Assembly (NCBI GenBank): GCA_910586485.1
Contig: CAJUIA010000005.1
Coordinates: 91,484-155,483 of the forward strand
Direction: 5' to 3'
Source of the DNA: an uncultured Acetatifactor sp.
GTDB lineage: Bacteria > Bacillota > Clostridia > Lachnospirales > Lachnospiraceae
DNA: 64,000 nt
Below are positions 8,257-17,220 of this stretch, in pieces. The position numbers and the translations under genes were made by a program. Positions within the stretch are counted from its first letter, which is position 1, and each line of letters starts with the position of its first letter. A model generated the notes under the pieces. It was not told the DNA's origin and ran no database searches. It worked only from the letters and a program-made list of their open reading frames with translations.

Positions 8257-9978
8257 TTATTTCAGCAGTCTGCATTTTTTAGCAACCCGCACCAGCAGAT
8301 TTCCTTTCGGGAATCCCCGCAATTCTTCCTCCGTCACCCCCCGAAAGAGGATCAGCAGGGCAAAGTAAACTGCTGCGCCAATCAAAATTGCCGGGATCAC
8401 GGAAATCCGGGGAGATTTTGTCAACAGCATCAGCGCTTCATAAACGCCCCAGGCCACCGCTCCCATAAAGACGGATGCCAGCAGGGGGATCAGAAAAGTT
8501 TTCAAAATTTCCTGACGGTATCCGATGGCCTTTCGCACGGAAATCTGATTTAAAACGCACATGGCTCCCGAATACACGATGTTGGCAATGGCAACCGCGT
8601 ACAGGTCCAGATTCGTGCCAAACAACAGCAGAGATGCCACTGCCGTCTGCAGAATCAAAGCAATCCCCGCATTAAAGATGGGAGCGTTCAGCTTCCCCAG
8701 CCCCTGCAGGATCTGGCTGCTCAATGTGGACAGCCCATAAAAAATTACGGACACTGCCAAGGCCATCAAGAGACCTGTAGCCAAGTCCTCCGACGCCTGG
8801 GTGTTTCTAAACAGCAAGGCCGTCACCGGCCTGGCCAGTACAAACAAGCCCACGGCACAGGGAATGGAGATAATCATGGTGGTTTTCACCGCGAGGCCAA
8901 TCTTATCTCTTGCCTCCTCCGTTTTCTTAGCCGCAGTCAGCTGGGCAACCGCCGGAAGCATAGCCGCTGCCATGGCCGAAGCAAAAGCCACGGGAATATT
9001 GGAAATGGTCTGCGCCTGCCCGGAAAACACTCCCCAGCGGGAATGAATATCAACCGTATCCAGCTCCTTCAAAGCCGGTAAGGCCCTTGTATATAAAATG
9101 TTATTTACCGTGCTGCTCAAATGATAGACCGCTGTACTGATAATAAAAGGAGTTACCACCAGAGTAATTGTCTTTAATATGGATCCATAGGAATATACAT
9201 CCTCATGCTCGTCACGCTGCACCCTTCTGTGAATCAGCTTCTTATTCAGGGCATACATACCCAGCATGAACAAAAGTGCCGTCAGCACCCCTGCGCCCGT
9301 TCCCATGGCGCTGCCTATAGCTCCCTTTGTCCCCCAGAGTACCTTGCCCTCTCTGTCTGTCGGAGCCTCCATTGCCACAAAGCTGCTGCGAATCAAAAGA
9401 TACGCGGCGCCCACGCTGACAATGGCGTTGGCAATCTGCTCCAGAATCTGAGAAACAGAGGTCTGAGCCATGCTCTTATGGGCCTGAAAATAACCCCGCA
9501 GCACTCCCAGAATGCCATACACAAAAATGGTAGGCGCAAAGGTACGCAGCACCGGAATCACCTCCGGCTCTACAAACAGACCTGCGCCGAAAAACAGTAA
9601 TAAACTGGCAACGCCTCCCACTGCCAGTACATACCCCAAAGCACACAGAAACATTTTGTGGGCGGCACGGTACTCCTTAAGCGCCAATTTTTGGGCAATC
9701 ACCTTGGAAATCGCCGCCGGAATACTATAAGAGGAAATCATCAGCACAATGTTATAAAAATTAAAGGCAGTATTATAATAGCCCATTCCCAGGTCGCCGA
9801 TGACACGATGTAAAGGGCTCCTGTAAAGGAGCCCTATCACTCTGCTGATCATTCCGGCTGCCGCTAAAATACCGGCCTGCACAAGGAAGGAGTTATCCTT
9901 CCTGAAAGAGTTGTCTTTCCTGAAGGAGTTATCCTTTCTGAAGGAGTTATCCTTCTTCTCCAAACTGTTCTTTCTCAT
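8257..9978 (-). CDS. SpoVB/MurJ-type polysaccharide flippase
   Basis: 573 residues, a multi-pass membrane protein of the MVF/oligosaccharide-flippase group (about 14 hydrophobic segments). Family features are the first helix LVQAGILAAAGMISRVIGLLYR, GYYNTAFNFYNIVLMISSYSIPAAISK, and LRGYFQAHKSM. Members move lipid-linked glycans (lipid II, spore cortex precursor or capsule units) across the membrane; SpoVB acts in spore cortex formation. The cytoplasmic N terminus holds four copies of a six-residue unit KDNSFR (residues 9-32). It starts 23 bases after glgA on the same strand and is probably cotranscribed. The substrate cannot be assigned from sequence. Confidence 0.85.
   Translation of the reverse strand: MRKNSLEKKDNSFRKDNSFRKDNSFRKDNSFLVQAGILAAAGMISRVIGLLYRSPLHRVIGDLGMGYYNTAFNFYNIVLMISSYSIPAAISKVIAQKLALKEYRAAHKMFLCALGYVLAVGGVASLLLFFGAGLFVEPEVIPVLRTFAPTIFVYGILGVLRGYFQAHKSMAQTSVSQILEQIANAIVSVGAAYLLIRSSFVAMEAPTDREGKVLWGTKGAIGSAMGTGAGVLTALLFMLGMYALNKKLIHRRVQRDEHEDVYSYGSILKTITLVVTPFIISTAVYHLSSTVNNILYTRALPALKELDTVDIHSRWGVFSGQAQTISNIPVAFASAMAAAMLPAVAQLTAAKKTEEARDKIGLAVKTTMIISIPCAVGLFVLARPVTALLFRNTQASEDLATGLLMALAVSVIFYGLSTLSSQILQGLGKLNAPIFNAGIALILQTAVASLLLFGTNLDLYAVAIANIVYSGAMCVLNQISVRKAIGYRQEILKTFLIPLLASVFMGAVAWGVYEALMLLTKSPRISVIPAILIGAAVYFALLILFRGVTEEELRGFPKGNLLVRVAKKCRLLK
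9883..9954 (-). repeat. 18-bp coding minisatellite in flippase N terminus
   Basis: Four near-identical 18-bp units (GAAGGAGTTATCCTTTCT type on the plus strand) in frame, encoding KDNSFR four times just before the first membrane helix. Differences between units are mostly silent. Copy number is likely to vary between strains by slippage. Confidence 0.85.
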
Positions 9979-10001
9979 CCAATCTCTACTTCAGCTCCTA
10001 C

Positions 10002-11450
10002 TTACGCACCAATCAGCCAGTCATACATCTCCTGATATTTCCTGGCGGAAACATGCCAGGAGAAGTCTGCTGCCATGGCTCTGTCAACCATCTTATTCCA
10101 CTCGCGCTTTCGGTCATAATAAATCTGCTCCGCATAGCGAATGGCATTCAGCATCTCATGAGCGTTGTAATTGGTAAAGCTGAAGCCCGTTCCGGTTCCT
10201 TCGTATTCATTGTATGCCTGTACCGTATCTTTGAGACCACCTGTCTCCCTCACAATGGGAATGGTGCCATAGCGCAGGGCCATGAGCTGGCTTAAGCCGC
10301 AGGGCTCAAACAGGGACGGCATGAGAAATGCGTCGCAGGCGGCGTAAATCTTATGGGACAAAGCATCGGAATAATAAATATTGGCAGAAACCTTATCTCC
10401 GTATTTCCAGTCAAAATGGCGGAACATATTCTCATAGCGTTCCTCGCCGGTTCCCAAAACCACCAGCTGTATATCATCCTGACATAATTCGTCCATAACA
10501 TAGGCAATCAGGTCAAAGCCCTTTTGGTCCGTCAAACGGGATACCACACCGATCATCATTTTCCTGTCGTCCTGACACAGTCCCAGCTCCTGCTGAAGGG
10601 CACGCTTATTCTTTACCTTCTCCTTGCGGAAATTCACGGCATTATACTGCTTCACAATATAAGGGTCCGTCTCCGGGTTAAATTCCGTATAGTCAATACC
10701 GTTCACAATACCCCGCAGATCCCTTTGTCTCGCCCGGAGAAGTCCGTCCAGCCCTTCCCCGTAAAAAGGCGTCTTAATCTCTTCCGCATACGTATTGCTC
10801 ACCGTGGTCACCGCATCGGAGTAAACGATACCGCCCTTTAAAAGATTTGCATCCTTGTATGCCTCCAGCTTATCGGGAGTGAAATAGAATTCCGGCAGTC
10901 CGGTGATGCCCCGGACCGTTTTTGTATCCCATTTCCCTTGAAATTTCAGATTATGGATGGTGATCACCGACTTGATCCCGCGGTAGAAATCTCCCTCCTG
11001 AAAACGTTCCTTTAAATATACCGGGATCAGGCCTGTCTGCCAGTCATGGCAGTGAATCACATCCGGCCTGAATCCCAGCACGGGAAGCGCAGACAAAACC
11101 GCCTTGCAGAAAAACGCATATCGCTCGATCTCCCACTTCTGATCGTCACTGTATACCTTGGAGCCGTTAAAATAATATTCATTGTCTATAAAGTAGTAAT
11201 GTACACCCTCCACTTCCGCTTCCAGCAGACCTACATAAACATTTTTCCAGTCAAAATCCATGTAAAAATGTCTGACATACTGCATTTTGTCCTTCCACTC
11301 CTGCTTCATGCAGACATACCTGGGAATGATCACCCGTACATCAAAATACTGCTTGTCAATACACTTCGGAAGGGAGCCCACAACATCGGCAAGCCCGCCT
11401 GTCTTAATAAAAGGAACACCTTCTGATGCTGCAAAAAGAATTTTTTTCAT
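10002..11450 (-). CDS. glgA: Glycogen synthase GlgA (GT5)
   Basis: 482 residues from the ATG at 11450, preceded by GGAGGG; an earlier in-frame ATG at 11468 lacks a site. Transfers glucose from ADP-glucose to growing alpha-1,4-glucan. The GT5 N-terminal domain has the ADP-glucose loop KTGGLADV (residues 16-23). The C-terminal GT-B domain has GVVSRLTDQKG, then FEPCGLSQLMALRYG with the donor-binding glutamate, and RETGGLKDTV. Length is normal. No other glg genes are adjacent; the next gene is a flippase. A promoter (TTTCCA, 17 bases, TATAAT) lies at 11510-11538. Confidence 0.96.
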   Translation of the reverse strand: MKKILFAASEGVPFIKTGGLADVVGSLPKCIDKQYFDVRVIIPRYVCMKQEWKDKMQYVRHFYMDFDWKNVYVGLLEAEVEGVHYYFIDNEYYFNGSKVYSDDQKWEIERYAFFCKAVLSALPVLGFRPDVIHCHDWQTGLIPVYLKERFQEGDFYRGIKSVITIHNLKFQGKWDTKTVRGITGLPEFYFTPDKLEAYKDANLLKGGIVYSDAVTTVSNTYAEEIKTPFYGEGLDGLLRARQRDLRGIVNGIDYTEFNPETDPYIVKQYNAVNFRKEKVKNKRALQQELGLCQDDRKMMIGVVSRLTDQKGFDLIAYVMDELCQDDIQLVVLGTGEERYENMFRHFDWKYGDKVSANIYYSDALSHKIYAACDAFLMPSLFEPCGLSQLMALRYGTIPIVRETGGLKDTVQAYNEYEGTGTGFSFTNYNAHEMLNAIRYAEQIYYDRKREWNKMVDRAMAADFSWHVSARKYQEMYDWLIGA

Positions 11451-11509
11451 TGTTACCCTCCACCGCATAATTTCAAATCAGGAACGGCTCTGCCATTCCT
11501 CTGTATTTT

Positions 11510-11538
11510 ATTATACAACAGTATCAACCCAGTGGAAA
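11510..11538 (-). promoter_or_regulatory. Predicted glgA promoter
   Basis: On the minus strand TTTCCA (11538-11533), a 17-base spacer, and TATAAT (11515-11510), about 60 bases before the glgA start. Confidence 0.6.
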
Positions 11539-11559
11539 GTACTTTTTTGAATCTGCAAA

Positions 11560-12075
11560 CTATTCTCTATAGGAAAGTCGTATCCTGTCCGCAATCAATG
11601 CAATGAATTCGGAATTTGTCGGCTTCCCCTTTCCCGTATCAATCGTATAGCCGAATAATGCGTCCAGAGTCTCCATTCTGCCGCGGCTCCATGCCACCTC
11701 GATGGCATGACGGATTGCCCTCTCCACTCTGCTGGGTGTGGTCTGAAAACGCTTTGCTATGGTCGGATAAAGTATTTTGGTGATGGAGCTGATCATTGCC
11801 GGGTCCTCCACAGACATCATGATCGCCTCCCGCAGGTACTGGTATCCCTTGATGTGCGCCGGTACTCCGATCTCGTGTATCATGTCGGTCACGTCCTGTT
11901 CCAGATCCCTGATAATCTCCTTTTTCTCTGCCTCCGGCACGGTACGATTGCTGTCAGTCTTTGCAGAAGGAACCGTAATCATAATCTGAAATTCTTTATC
12001 CCCGTTCATCAAATCCCCTAATATCTTGTATATTTTTTCATTATCTTTCGCAGCCGTAACGTTGAGTTGTTCCAT
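11560..12075 (-). CDS. Spo0A-like DNA-binding protein lacking the receiver domain
   Basis: 171 residues from the ATG at 12075, preceded by TTGGAGGGATTTTT. The last 105 residues match the effector domain of Spo0A: HEIGVPAHIKGYQYLREAI, SITKILYPTIAKRF, recognition region TPSRVERAIRHAIEVAWSRG and KPTNSEFIALIADRIRL. Full Spo0A has a phosphoacceptor receiver of about 120 residues in front; here there are only about 65 residues (EKIYKILGDLMNGDKEFQIMI) with no receiver motifs and no in-frame extension with a ribosome site. It should bind 0A-box-like DNA without phospho-control, or be controlled otherwise. It is monocistronic by layout, upstream of glgA. A true Spo0A is expected elsewhere in the genome. 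Confidence 0.88.
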   Translation of the reverse strand: MEQLNVTAAKDNEKIYKILGDLMNGDKEFQIMITVPSAKTDSNRTVPEAEKKEIIRDLEQDVTDMIHEIGVPAHIKGYQYLREAIMMSVEDPAMISSITKILYPTIAKRFQTTPSRVERAIRHAIEVAWSRGRMETLDALFGYTIDTGKGKPTNSEFIALIADRIRLSYRE

Positions 12076-12120
12076 AAAAATCCCTCCAAGTTGAAGAAAG
12101 TCAAAATTTCGTACTTTTCC

Positions 12121-12150
12121 ATTATAAAAGATATAAGTTTGATACAGCAA
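12121..12150 (-). promoter_or_regulatory. Predicted promoter of the Spo0A-like gene
   Basis: Minus strand: TTGCTG (12150-12145), 18-base spacer, TATAAT (12126-12121), about 45 bases before the start codon. Confidence 0.5.
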
Positions 12151-12264
12151 CTCCAACTCATCGCGCATTTCGCCCAAGTGCGGCAAAAAATCCGGCAGGA
12201 CGGGAACATCCTGCGGTATTCTACATTTTTCCCGTTAAAATACTCTTTTTAAGCCTGCCGGCAA

Positions 12265-12310
12265 GCAGGTAACAGGCGGCTGCCGTCGTCAGGCTGTTGG
12301 AGGCTGAACC
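12265..12310 (-). repeat. Inverted-repeat element family, partial copy C
   Basis: On the minus strand this reads GTTCAGCCTCCAACAGCCTG, then ACGACGGCAGCCGCCTGTTACC, closely matching the left half of the elements at 35063 and 55474 (GTTCAGCC, CCAACAA, TGACGGTGCCAGCCG). The left terminal repeat is poorly kept. It lies in the divergent region between the Spo0A-like gene and holA. Confidence 0.6.
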
Positions 12311-12345
12311 TTAACCATTTATAAAGGCGGCTGCCTCGCAGGATA

Positions 12346-12374
12346 TTGCATTTTACAAACGGATCGTATATAAT
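12346..12374 (+). promoter_or_regulatory. Predicted holA promoter
   Basis: TTGCAT (12346-12351), exactly 17 bases, TATAAT (12369-12374); the holA start is about 42 bases further on. Confidence 0.65.
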
Positions 12375-12415
12375 GCACCATAAATGGAAGCAAATTCGTT
12401 TGACAAGGAGCCGGC

Positions 12416-13393
12416 ATGAGGCAGATCACAGAGGACATCAAACAAAATAAATTTAAACAGGCCTACCTTCTTTACGGAGAAGAGCGCTATCTGCGGCGGC
12501 AGTACCGGGAGAAGCTTCGTCAGGCACTCTGCACCGACGGGGATACCATGAATGTGCATGTTTATGAAGGGAAAGATATTAACACAGGAGAAATTATCGA
12601 CCTGGCGGAAACTCTGCCCTTTTTAGCCGAGCGCCGGGTCATTCTGCTGTCAGACAGCGGCCTGTTCAAATCCGGCGGGGAAAAAATGGCCGAATACCTG
12701 GCCGCCCCCTGTGAAACCACCTTCTTCATATTTTCCGAAAGTGAGGTGGACAAGCGGAGCAAGCTGTACAAAACCGTTCAGTCAAAGGGATATGCCGCGG
12801 AATTTGCCACCCAGGATGAAAATACACTGAAACGCTGGATCGGCAGCACCCTGGCAAAGGACGGAAAAAAGATTACCGAAAGCACCGTGCAGCTGATTAT
12901 TTCCAAAACCGGCACCAACATGGACAATATCCAGATGGAGCTGGAAAAGCTGGTCTGTTATTGCATGGACAGGGATGTGATCACCGATGGGGATGTGGAA
13001 GCCATCTGCACCACCCGGATCAGCAACCACATCTTTGACATGATAAACGCCATTGCCGATAAAAAACAAAAACAGGCTCTGGAGCTTTATTATGACCTTC
13101 TGGCCTTAAAGGAGCCACCCATGCGTATTTTGTTCCTCATCGCCAGGCAGTGTAATATGCTGTTACAGACAAAGGAGCTGAAATCTAAGGGTCACGATAA
13201 CCGCTCCATTGGCACAAAAATAGGCGTGCCGCCCTTCATCGCGCAAAAATACGTGAATCAGGCGGCACGGTTCAAGGCCTCTACCCTGCGAAACGCGGTA
13301 CGGCAGTGCGTGGAAGCGGAGGAAGCCATAAAAAGCGGTCGCATGAATGATATGATGAGTGTGGAAATATTGATTCTTAACGTTCTTCTCTAA
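12416..13393 (+). CDS. holA: DNA polymerase III delta subunit HolA
   Basis: 325 residues, ATG preceded by AAGGAGCCGGC. HolA is the clamp-loader subunit that opens the beta clamp. The N-terminal AAA+-like domain shows KQAYLLYGEERYLRRQYREKL, ILLSDSGLFK and FFIFSESEVDKRSKLYK; the C-terminal collar domain carries LKEPPMRILFLIARQCNMLLQ and AVRQCVEAEEAIKSGRMND, both typical of DUF-length Gram-positive HolA (about 330-340 residues). Its 3' end overlaps the converging ABC permease gene by 17 bases. Single gene with its own promoter. Confidence 0.94.
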   Translation: MRQITEDIKQNKFKQAYLLYGEERYLRRQYREKLRQALCTDGDTMNVHVYEGKDINTGEIIDLAETLPFLAERRVILLSDSGLFKSGGEKMAEYLAAPCETTFFIFSESEVDKRSKLYKTVQSKGYAAEFATQDENTLKRWIGSTLAKDGKKITESTVQLIISKTGTNMDNIQMELEKLVCYCMDRDVITDGDVEAICTTRISNHIFDMINAIADKKQKQALELYYDLLALKEPPMRILFLIARQCNMLLQTKELKSKGHDNRSIGTKIGVPPFIAQKYVNQAARFKASTLRNAVRQCVEAEEAIKSGRMNDMMSVEILILNVLL

Positions 13394-14366
13394 AGTATGC
13401 CAGTCCCAGATGTGCCGGGGGCTGGTTTTCTTTTTTCCGGTGCAGGCTGCTGATGATCAGCACCACAATGGTAACCACATAGGGCACCATCTGAATCAGG
13501 TCCGTCACATAGCTGGCCACGGTAAATCCCAGGAGGCTTGGCAGGAACTGATACAGCCAGTAAAGCATCCCAAACAGATATGCTCCCCAGATGGCATTTA
13601 AGGGCCGCCAGGTGGTAAATATCACCAGCGCCACCGCCAGCCAGCCCAGCGCTTCGATCTGCCCTGTGGTGGCCCAGATGCCGGAATTATAATCCAGCAC
13701 ATAATACATGCCGCCAATTCCGGAAATACCCGCACCGATACAGGTTGCCAGATATTTGTACCTTGTGACGCTGATTCCGGCGGCGTCTGCGGTGGCAGGA
13801 TTTTCTCCCACTGCTCTTAAGTTCAGGCCGGCTCTGGTCCTGTTTAAGAAAATATGCAGTGCCACTGCCAGCACAATGGCCCCATAGACCAGAAAACCGT
13901 AGCCGAACACGGTCTGTCCCACAACCCCCAGTCCGGAGAGAAAGGGAATCTTATGAGCATAGGCACTGTTTGCCAAAGGCGCTGCAGTATAGCTCTTTCC
14001 GTTTAAGATAAATACACCGAAGAAATTGGCAATGCCCATGCCGAAGGTCGTCAGGGCAAGGCCGGTAACGTTCTGGTTTGCCCGCAGGGTAATGGTCAAA
14101 AAGCTGTAGATCAGCCCTCCCAGCATGGAGGCCGCCACGCAGCACACAAAGGACAGCAATACACAGACAAAGGCATTGGGAGCCGCTGCATTGTTTTCAT
14201 AGTAAAACGCACTGGCAAAGCCCGCAAAGCCGCCCAGATACATGATACCGGGCACGCCCAGATTCAGATTTCCGGATTTTTCCGTGAGGATTTCCCCCAT
14301 GGCTCCGTACATAATGATCGTGCCGAAGGGAACTGCCCGGATAATCCACGCAATCAGATTGCTCAT
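13377..14366 (-). CDS. Nucleoside ABC transporter permease (NupQ-like)
   Basis: 329 residues, ATG after AAAGGAGGGC. Polytopic permease of the branched-chain amino acid/sugar/nucleoside importer class: TEKSGNLNLGVPGIMYLGGF near the N terminus, ANQNVTGLALTTFGMG, and the cytoplasmic EAA-like region VGENPATADAAGISVTRYKYLATCIG. It is the second permease of the importer encoded by this and the next three genes upstream, starting one base after the first permease ends. It converges with holA and overlaps it by 17 bases. Confidence 0.9.
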   Translation of the reverse strand: MSNLIAWIIRAVPFGTIIMYGAMGEILTEKSGNLNLGVPGIMYLGGFAGFASAFYYENNAAAPNAFVCVLLSFVCCVAASMLGGLIYSFLTITLRANQNVTGLALTTFGMGIANFFGVFILNGKSYTAAPLANSAYAHKIPFLSGLGVVGQTVFGYGFLVYGAIVLAVALHIFLNRTRAGLNLRAVGENPATADAAGISVTRYKYLATCIGAGISGIGGMYYVLDYNSGIWATTGQIEALGWLAVALVIFTTWRPLNAIWGAYLFGMLYWLYQFLPSLLGFTVASYVTDLIQMVPYVVTIVVLIISSLHRKKENQPPAHLGLAYFREER

Positions 14367-14367
14367 G

Positions 14368-15477
14368 TTATTTTGCCCTCCTTTCCCTGCGGAAGATCAC
14401 CTTGTAATTAATAAAGAATTCGCTTCCCAGAATGCAGAACAGAATAATACCCGTGATGATGGACGCCGCATAATCATTCAGGCTGTAGGCCGACGCAATC
14501 TCCGCCGCCCCCTTTTGTAAAAACACCAGCAAAAAGGCAATCAGCGCCATGTAAAAGGTGTTAAATTTCGCCAGCCATGCCACAATGATGGCCGTGAATC
14601 CGTTACCGCCAGCGGTGGTGGTGGAAATGGTCTGGTCTCTGCCGCAGACAATGAGGAAGCCGCAGAGCCCGCTGATGGCTCCGGAGATCGCCATGGTCCG
14701 CAGAATCACCCTGGTCACATTGATCCCCGCATAGCGGGCCGTATTTTCTGACTCGCCTACCACACTGATTTCATAGCCGTGCTTGGTATATTTTAGATAA
14801 AAATACATGGCAAAGGTCAGCAGGATTACCACTATGATGTTGATATTGTAACGCTGGCCGAACACCATCGGAAACCATCCTGCCCTGCTTCCCATATTCA
14901 GCTTGCCCAGGCTGGAAGCCTGCCCTCTCATGATGTTCACGGCACAGGCCACAAAGCTGGTAGCCACATAGTTCATCATCAGGGTAAACAGGGTTTCGTT
15001 GGTCTTCCATTTTGCCTTAAAAAATGCAGGAATCAGCCCCCAGACCGCTCCCACGGCAATGCTGGTAAACAGCATTACCAGAAAAAGCACCGGCATGGGA
15101 AGCTTGTCTCCCCAATATACCATGATCAGCGCCGTCATCAGGCCTCCCATGAGTACCTGCCCTTCGGCTCCCACGTTCCAAAACCTCATTTTAAACGCCG
15201 GAGCCAGCGCAATCCCGATGCAGAGCAGGGAAACCAGATCCCGCATCGCCCAGGAAAAGCGGATTTTTGTACCGAAGGTTCCCTGAAACATAACGCCGTA
15301 CACCGAAAAAGGGTTTAAGCCCGTGACAAAAAAGATGAACAAAGCGTCCAATATCAATGCAAGCAGGATTGCCCCGGCCCGCGCCGCTATTTTCTGTCTC
15401 ATTGCCGCCTGGTCCCGCTTTACCACCCGTAACAGCGGTTCCCTGATCTGTGTGTCACTCAAATTTATGCCCTCCAT
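14368..15477 (-). CDS. Nucleoside ABC transporter permease (NupP-like)
   Basis: 369 residues from the ATG at 15477. That ATG has no good ribosome site; a TTG five codons later (15462) follows GGAGGGC at better spacing and may be the real start. Membrane permease with the family motif RFWNVGAEGQVLMGGLMTAL, KTNETLFTLMMNYVATSFV, and cytoplasmic VGESENTARYAGINVTRV. It forms the channel with the next permease. Gene order SBP, ATPase, permease, permease matches B. subtilis nupNOPQ. Confidence 0.9.
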   Translation of the reverse strand: MEGINLSDTQIREPLLRVVKRDQAAMRQKIAARAGAILLALILDALFIFFVTGLNPFSVYGVMFQGTFGTKIRFSWAMRDLVSLLCIGIALAPAFKMRFWNVGAEGQVLMGGLMTALIMVYWGDKLPMPVLFLVMLFTSIAVGAVWGLIPAFFKAKWKTNETLFTLMMNYVATSFVACAVNIMRGQASSLGKLNMGSRAGWFPMVFGQRYNINIIVVILLTFAMYFYLKYTKHGYEISVVGESENTARYAGINVTRVILRTMAISGAISGLCGFLIVCGRDQTISTTTAGGNGFTAIIVAWLAKFNTFYMALIAFLLVFLQKGAAEIASAYSLNDYAASIITGIILFCILGSEFFINYKVIFRRERRAK

Positions 15478-15502
15478 TTGTATTCATCTGCACTGACACG
15501 TC

Positions 15503-17065
15503 TCAGCCTCCCGTTGACTGCAGATTTTGCCGCCTCAGCGAGAGATCTCTCCCTGTCATAAGAAGCCCAACCTCTTCCTTGGCCGCTTTCCGCCCGTCCA
15601 GGATCCCGCTGACCCTGCCGCCGCACAACACCAGTATCCTGTCGCAAAGCTCCAGCAGCACATCCAGATCCTCTCCCACATAGATCACTGCCACACCCTT
15701 TTTCTTCTGTCTGTTCAGCAGATCATAAATGGTATAGGAGGTATTGATGTCCAGTCCGCGCACGGCATATGCCGTCATCAGCACGATAGGAGATTCCGAA
15801 ATCTCCCGGCCTACCAGCACCTTCTGTACATTGCCCCCGGACAGTCTTGACACCGGAGTATTGACTCCGGGAGTCACCACTCCCAGCTCCTTCATGATAC
15901 TCTCCGCCAGGTCCTGGGGCTTTTTCCTGTCCGTCAGAAAACCTCTGCCCCTGTCATAGCTTTTCAGCATCATATTGCCTGTCATGCCCATAGAGCCCAC
16001 CAGGCCCATGCCCAGGCGATCCTCCGGCACAAAGGACATATGAATTCCGGCATTGCGGATAATCCGGGGATTCTTTCCCACCACCTCCATGGGCGGCTCA
16101 CTGCCCTCTGCTCCGTTATAATATTTGATGCTGCCGCCCTCCGCCACGGGCTGCAGACCGGCAATGGCCTCCAGCAGCTCCTTTTGTCCGTTACCGGAGA
16201 CGCCGGCGATTCCCAGAATCTCCCCGCCGTACACATCAAAGGAAATATCCGCCAGTACCTGCACCCCTTCCTCACTGACCACGGAAATGTTCCGCACCTC
16301 CAGCCGCTTCACAGGATTTACAGGCTCCGGCCTCTCAATATTTAATGCCACCCTCTGGCCCACCATCATTTCCGTCAGCAGACCCTCGTCGGCCTCCGCG
16401 GTTTTCACGCTGCCCACATATTCTCCCTTGCGCAGAATGCTCACCCTGTCGGAAATAGCCAGCACTTCATGGAGCTTATGAGTAATAATAACCACGGACT
16501 TACCGTCCGCCTTCATGTTGCGGATGACATGAAAAAGCTTCTCCGTTTCCTGAGGTGTGAGAACGGCCGTAGGCTCGTCCAGAATCAGAATATCCGCTCC
16601 CCGAAAAAGCGCCTTGATAATCTCCAGCGTCTGCTTTTGAGACACGCTCATGGCATAGACCTTCTGGTCAAAATCCATCTCAAAATGATATTTTTTACAG
16701 ATTTCTTCAGCTCTTTTCCTGACCTGCTTTAAATCAAATTTTTCTTTGCTCTCCAGCCCCAGGGCAATATTCTCCGTAGCCGTAAATACGTCCACCAGCT
16801 TGAAATGCTGATGAATCATACCGATCTTGAGATCATACGCGTCCTTCGGCGAGCGAATCTCCACGGGCCTGCCGTTTACCAGGATTTCTCCCTCATCCGG
16901 ATAATAGATGCCCGCGATCATGTTAAGCAGGGTGGTTTTTCCGCTGCCATTTTCCCCTAAAAGGGCCAGAATCTCTCCCTTATAGATGTCCATGGTCACG
17001 TCCTTATTGGCAGCCACTGCTCCGAAGGTCTTGGTAACGTGTTTTATCTGGATGGCACATTCCAT
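15503..17065 (-). CDS. Nucleoside ABC transporter ATPase, two NBDs (NupO-like)
   Basis: 520 residues from the ATG at 17065, after AAGGAAGAAGCCGC. First nucleotide-binding domain: Walker A GENGSGKTT, signature VSQKQT, Walker B ILILDEPTAVL. Second domain: GVSGNGQKELLEAI in place of a full Walker A, signature LSGGNVQKV, and a weakened Walker B, VLMTAYAVRGLD, where families usually have PTRGLD. An active and a degenerate site are usual in sugar and nucleoside importers of this class. It energises uptake of the ligand bound by the lipoprotein encoded upstream. Confidence 0.92.
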   Translation of the reverse strand: MECAIQIKHVTKTFGAVAANKDVTMDIYKGEILALLGENGSGKTTLLNMIAGIYYPDEGEILVNGRPVEIRSPKDAYDLKIGMIHQHFKLVDVFTATENIALGLESKEKFDLKQVRKRAEEICKKYHFEMDFDQKVYAMSVSQKQTLEIIKALFRGADILILDEPTAVLTPQETEKLFHVIRNMKADGKSVVIITHKLHEVLAISDRVSILRKGEYVGSVKTAEADEGLLTEMMVGQRVALNIERPEPVNPVKRLEVRNISVVSEEGVQVLADISFDVYGGEILGIAGVSGNGQKELLEAIAGLQPVAEGGSIKYYNGAEGSEPPMEVVGKNPRIIRNAGIHMSFVPEDRLGMGLVGSMGMTGNMMLKSYDRGRGFLTDRKKPQDLAESIMKELGVVTPGVNTPVSRLSGGNVQKVLVGREISESPIVLMTAYAVRGLDINTSYTIYDLLNRQKKKGVAVIYVGEDLDVLLELCDRILVLCGGRVSGILDGRKAAKEEVGLLMTGRDLSLRRQNLQSTGG

Positions 17066-17130
17066 GCGGCTTCTTCCTTTCCTATTCCATTTTCCATTCC
17101 ATAAATTTGTGCAACCTGCAAAGTCAAATA

Positions 17131-17150
17131 CCCCGCCGCAAGCAGCGGGG
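17131..17150. other. GC-rich hairpin upstream of ATPase gene
   Basis: CCCCGC/GCGGGG stem between the terminator at 17169-17199 and the ATPase start. No T-run follows on the minus strand. It could protect the 5' end of processed downstream mRNA. Confidence 0.4.
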
Positions 17151-17168
17151 CCCCAATCTGTCTGACGT

Positions 17169-17199
17169 AAAAAGAGGACCCAGTACACGTCCTCTTTTT
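17169..17199 (-). terminator. Terminator or attenuator after the binding-protein gene
   Basis: Perfect 11-bp stem AAAAAGAGGAC/GTCCTCTTTTT with a 9-base loop, 22 bases after the lipoprotein stop. Partial read-through would give more binding protein than membrane components, as is common in ABC operons. Confidence 0.8.
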
Positions 17200-17220
17200 A
17201 TATCAGTTCCTGTTTTCAGT

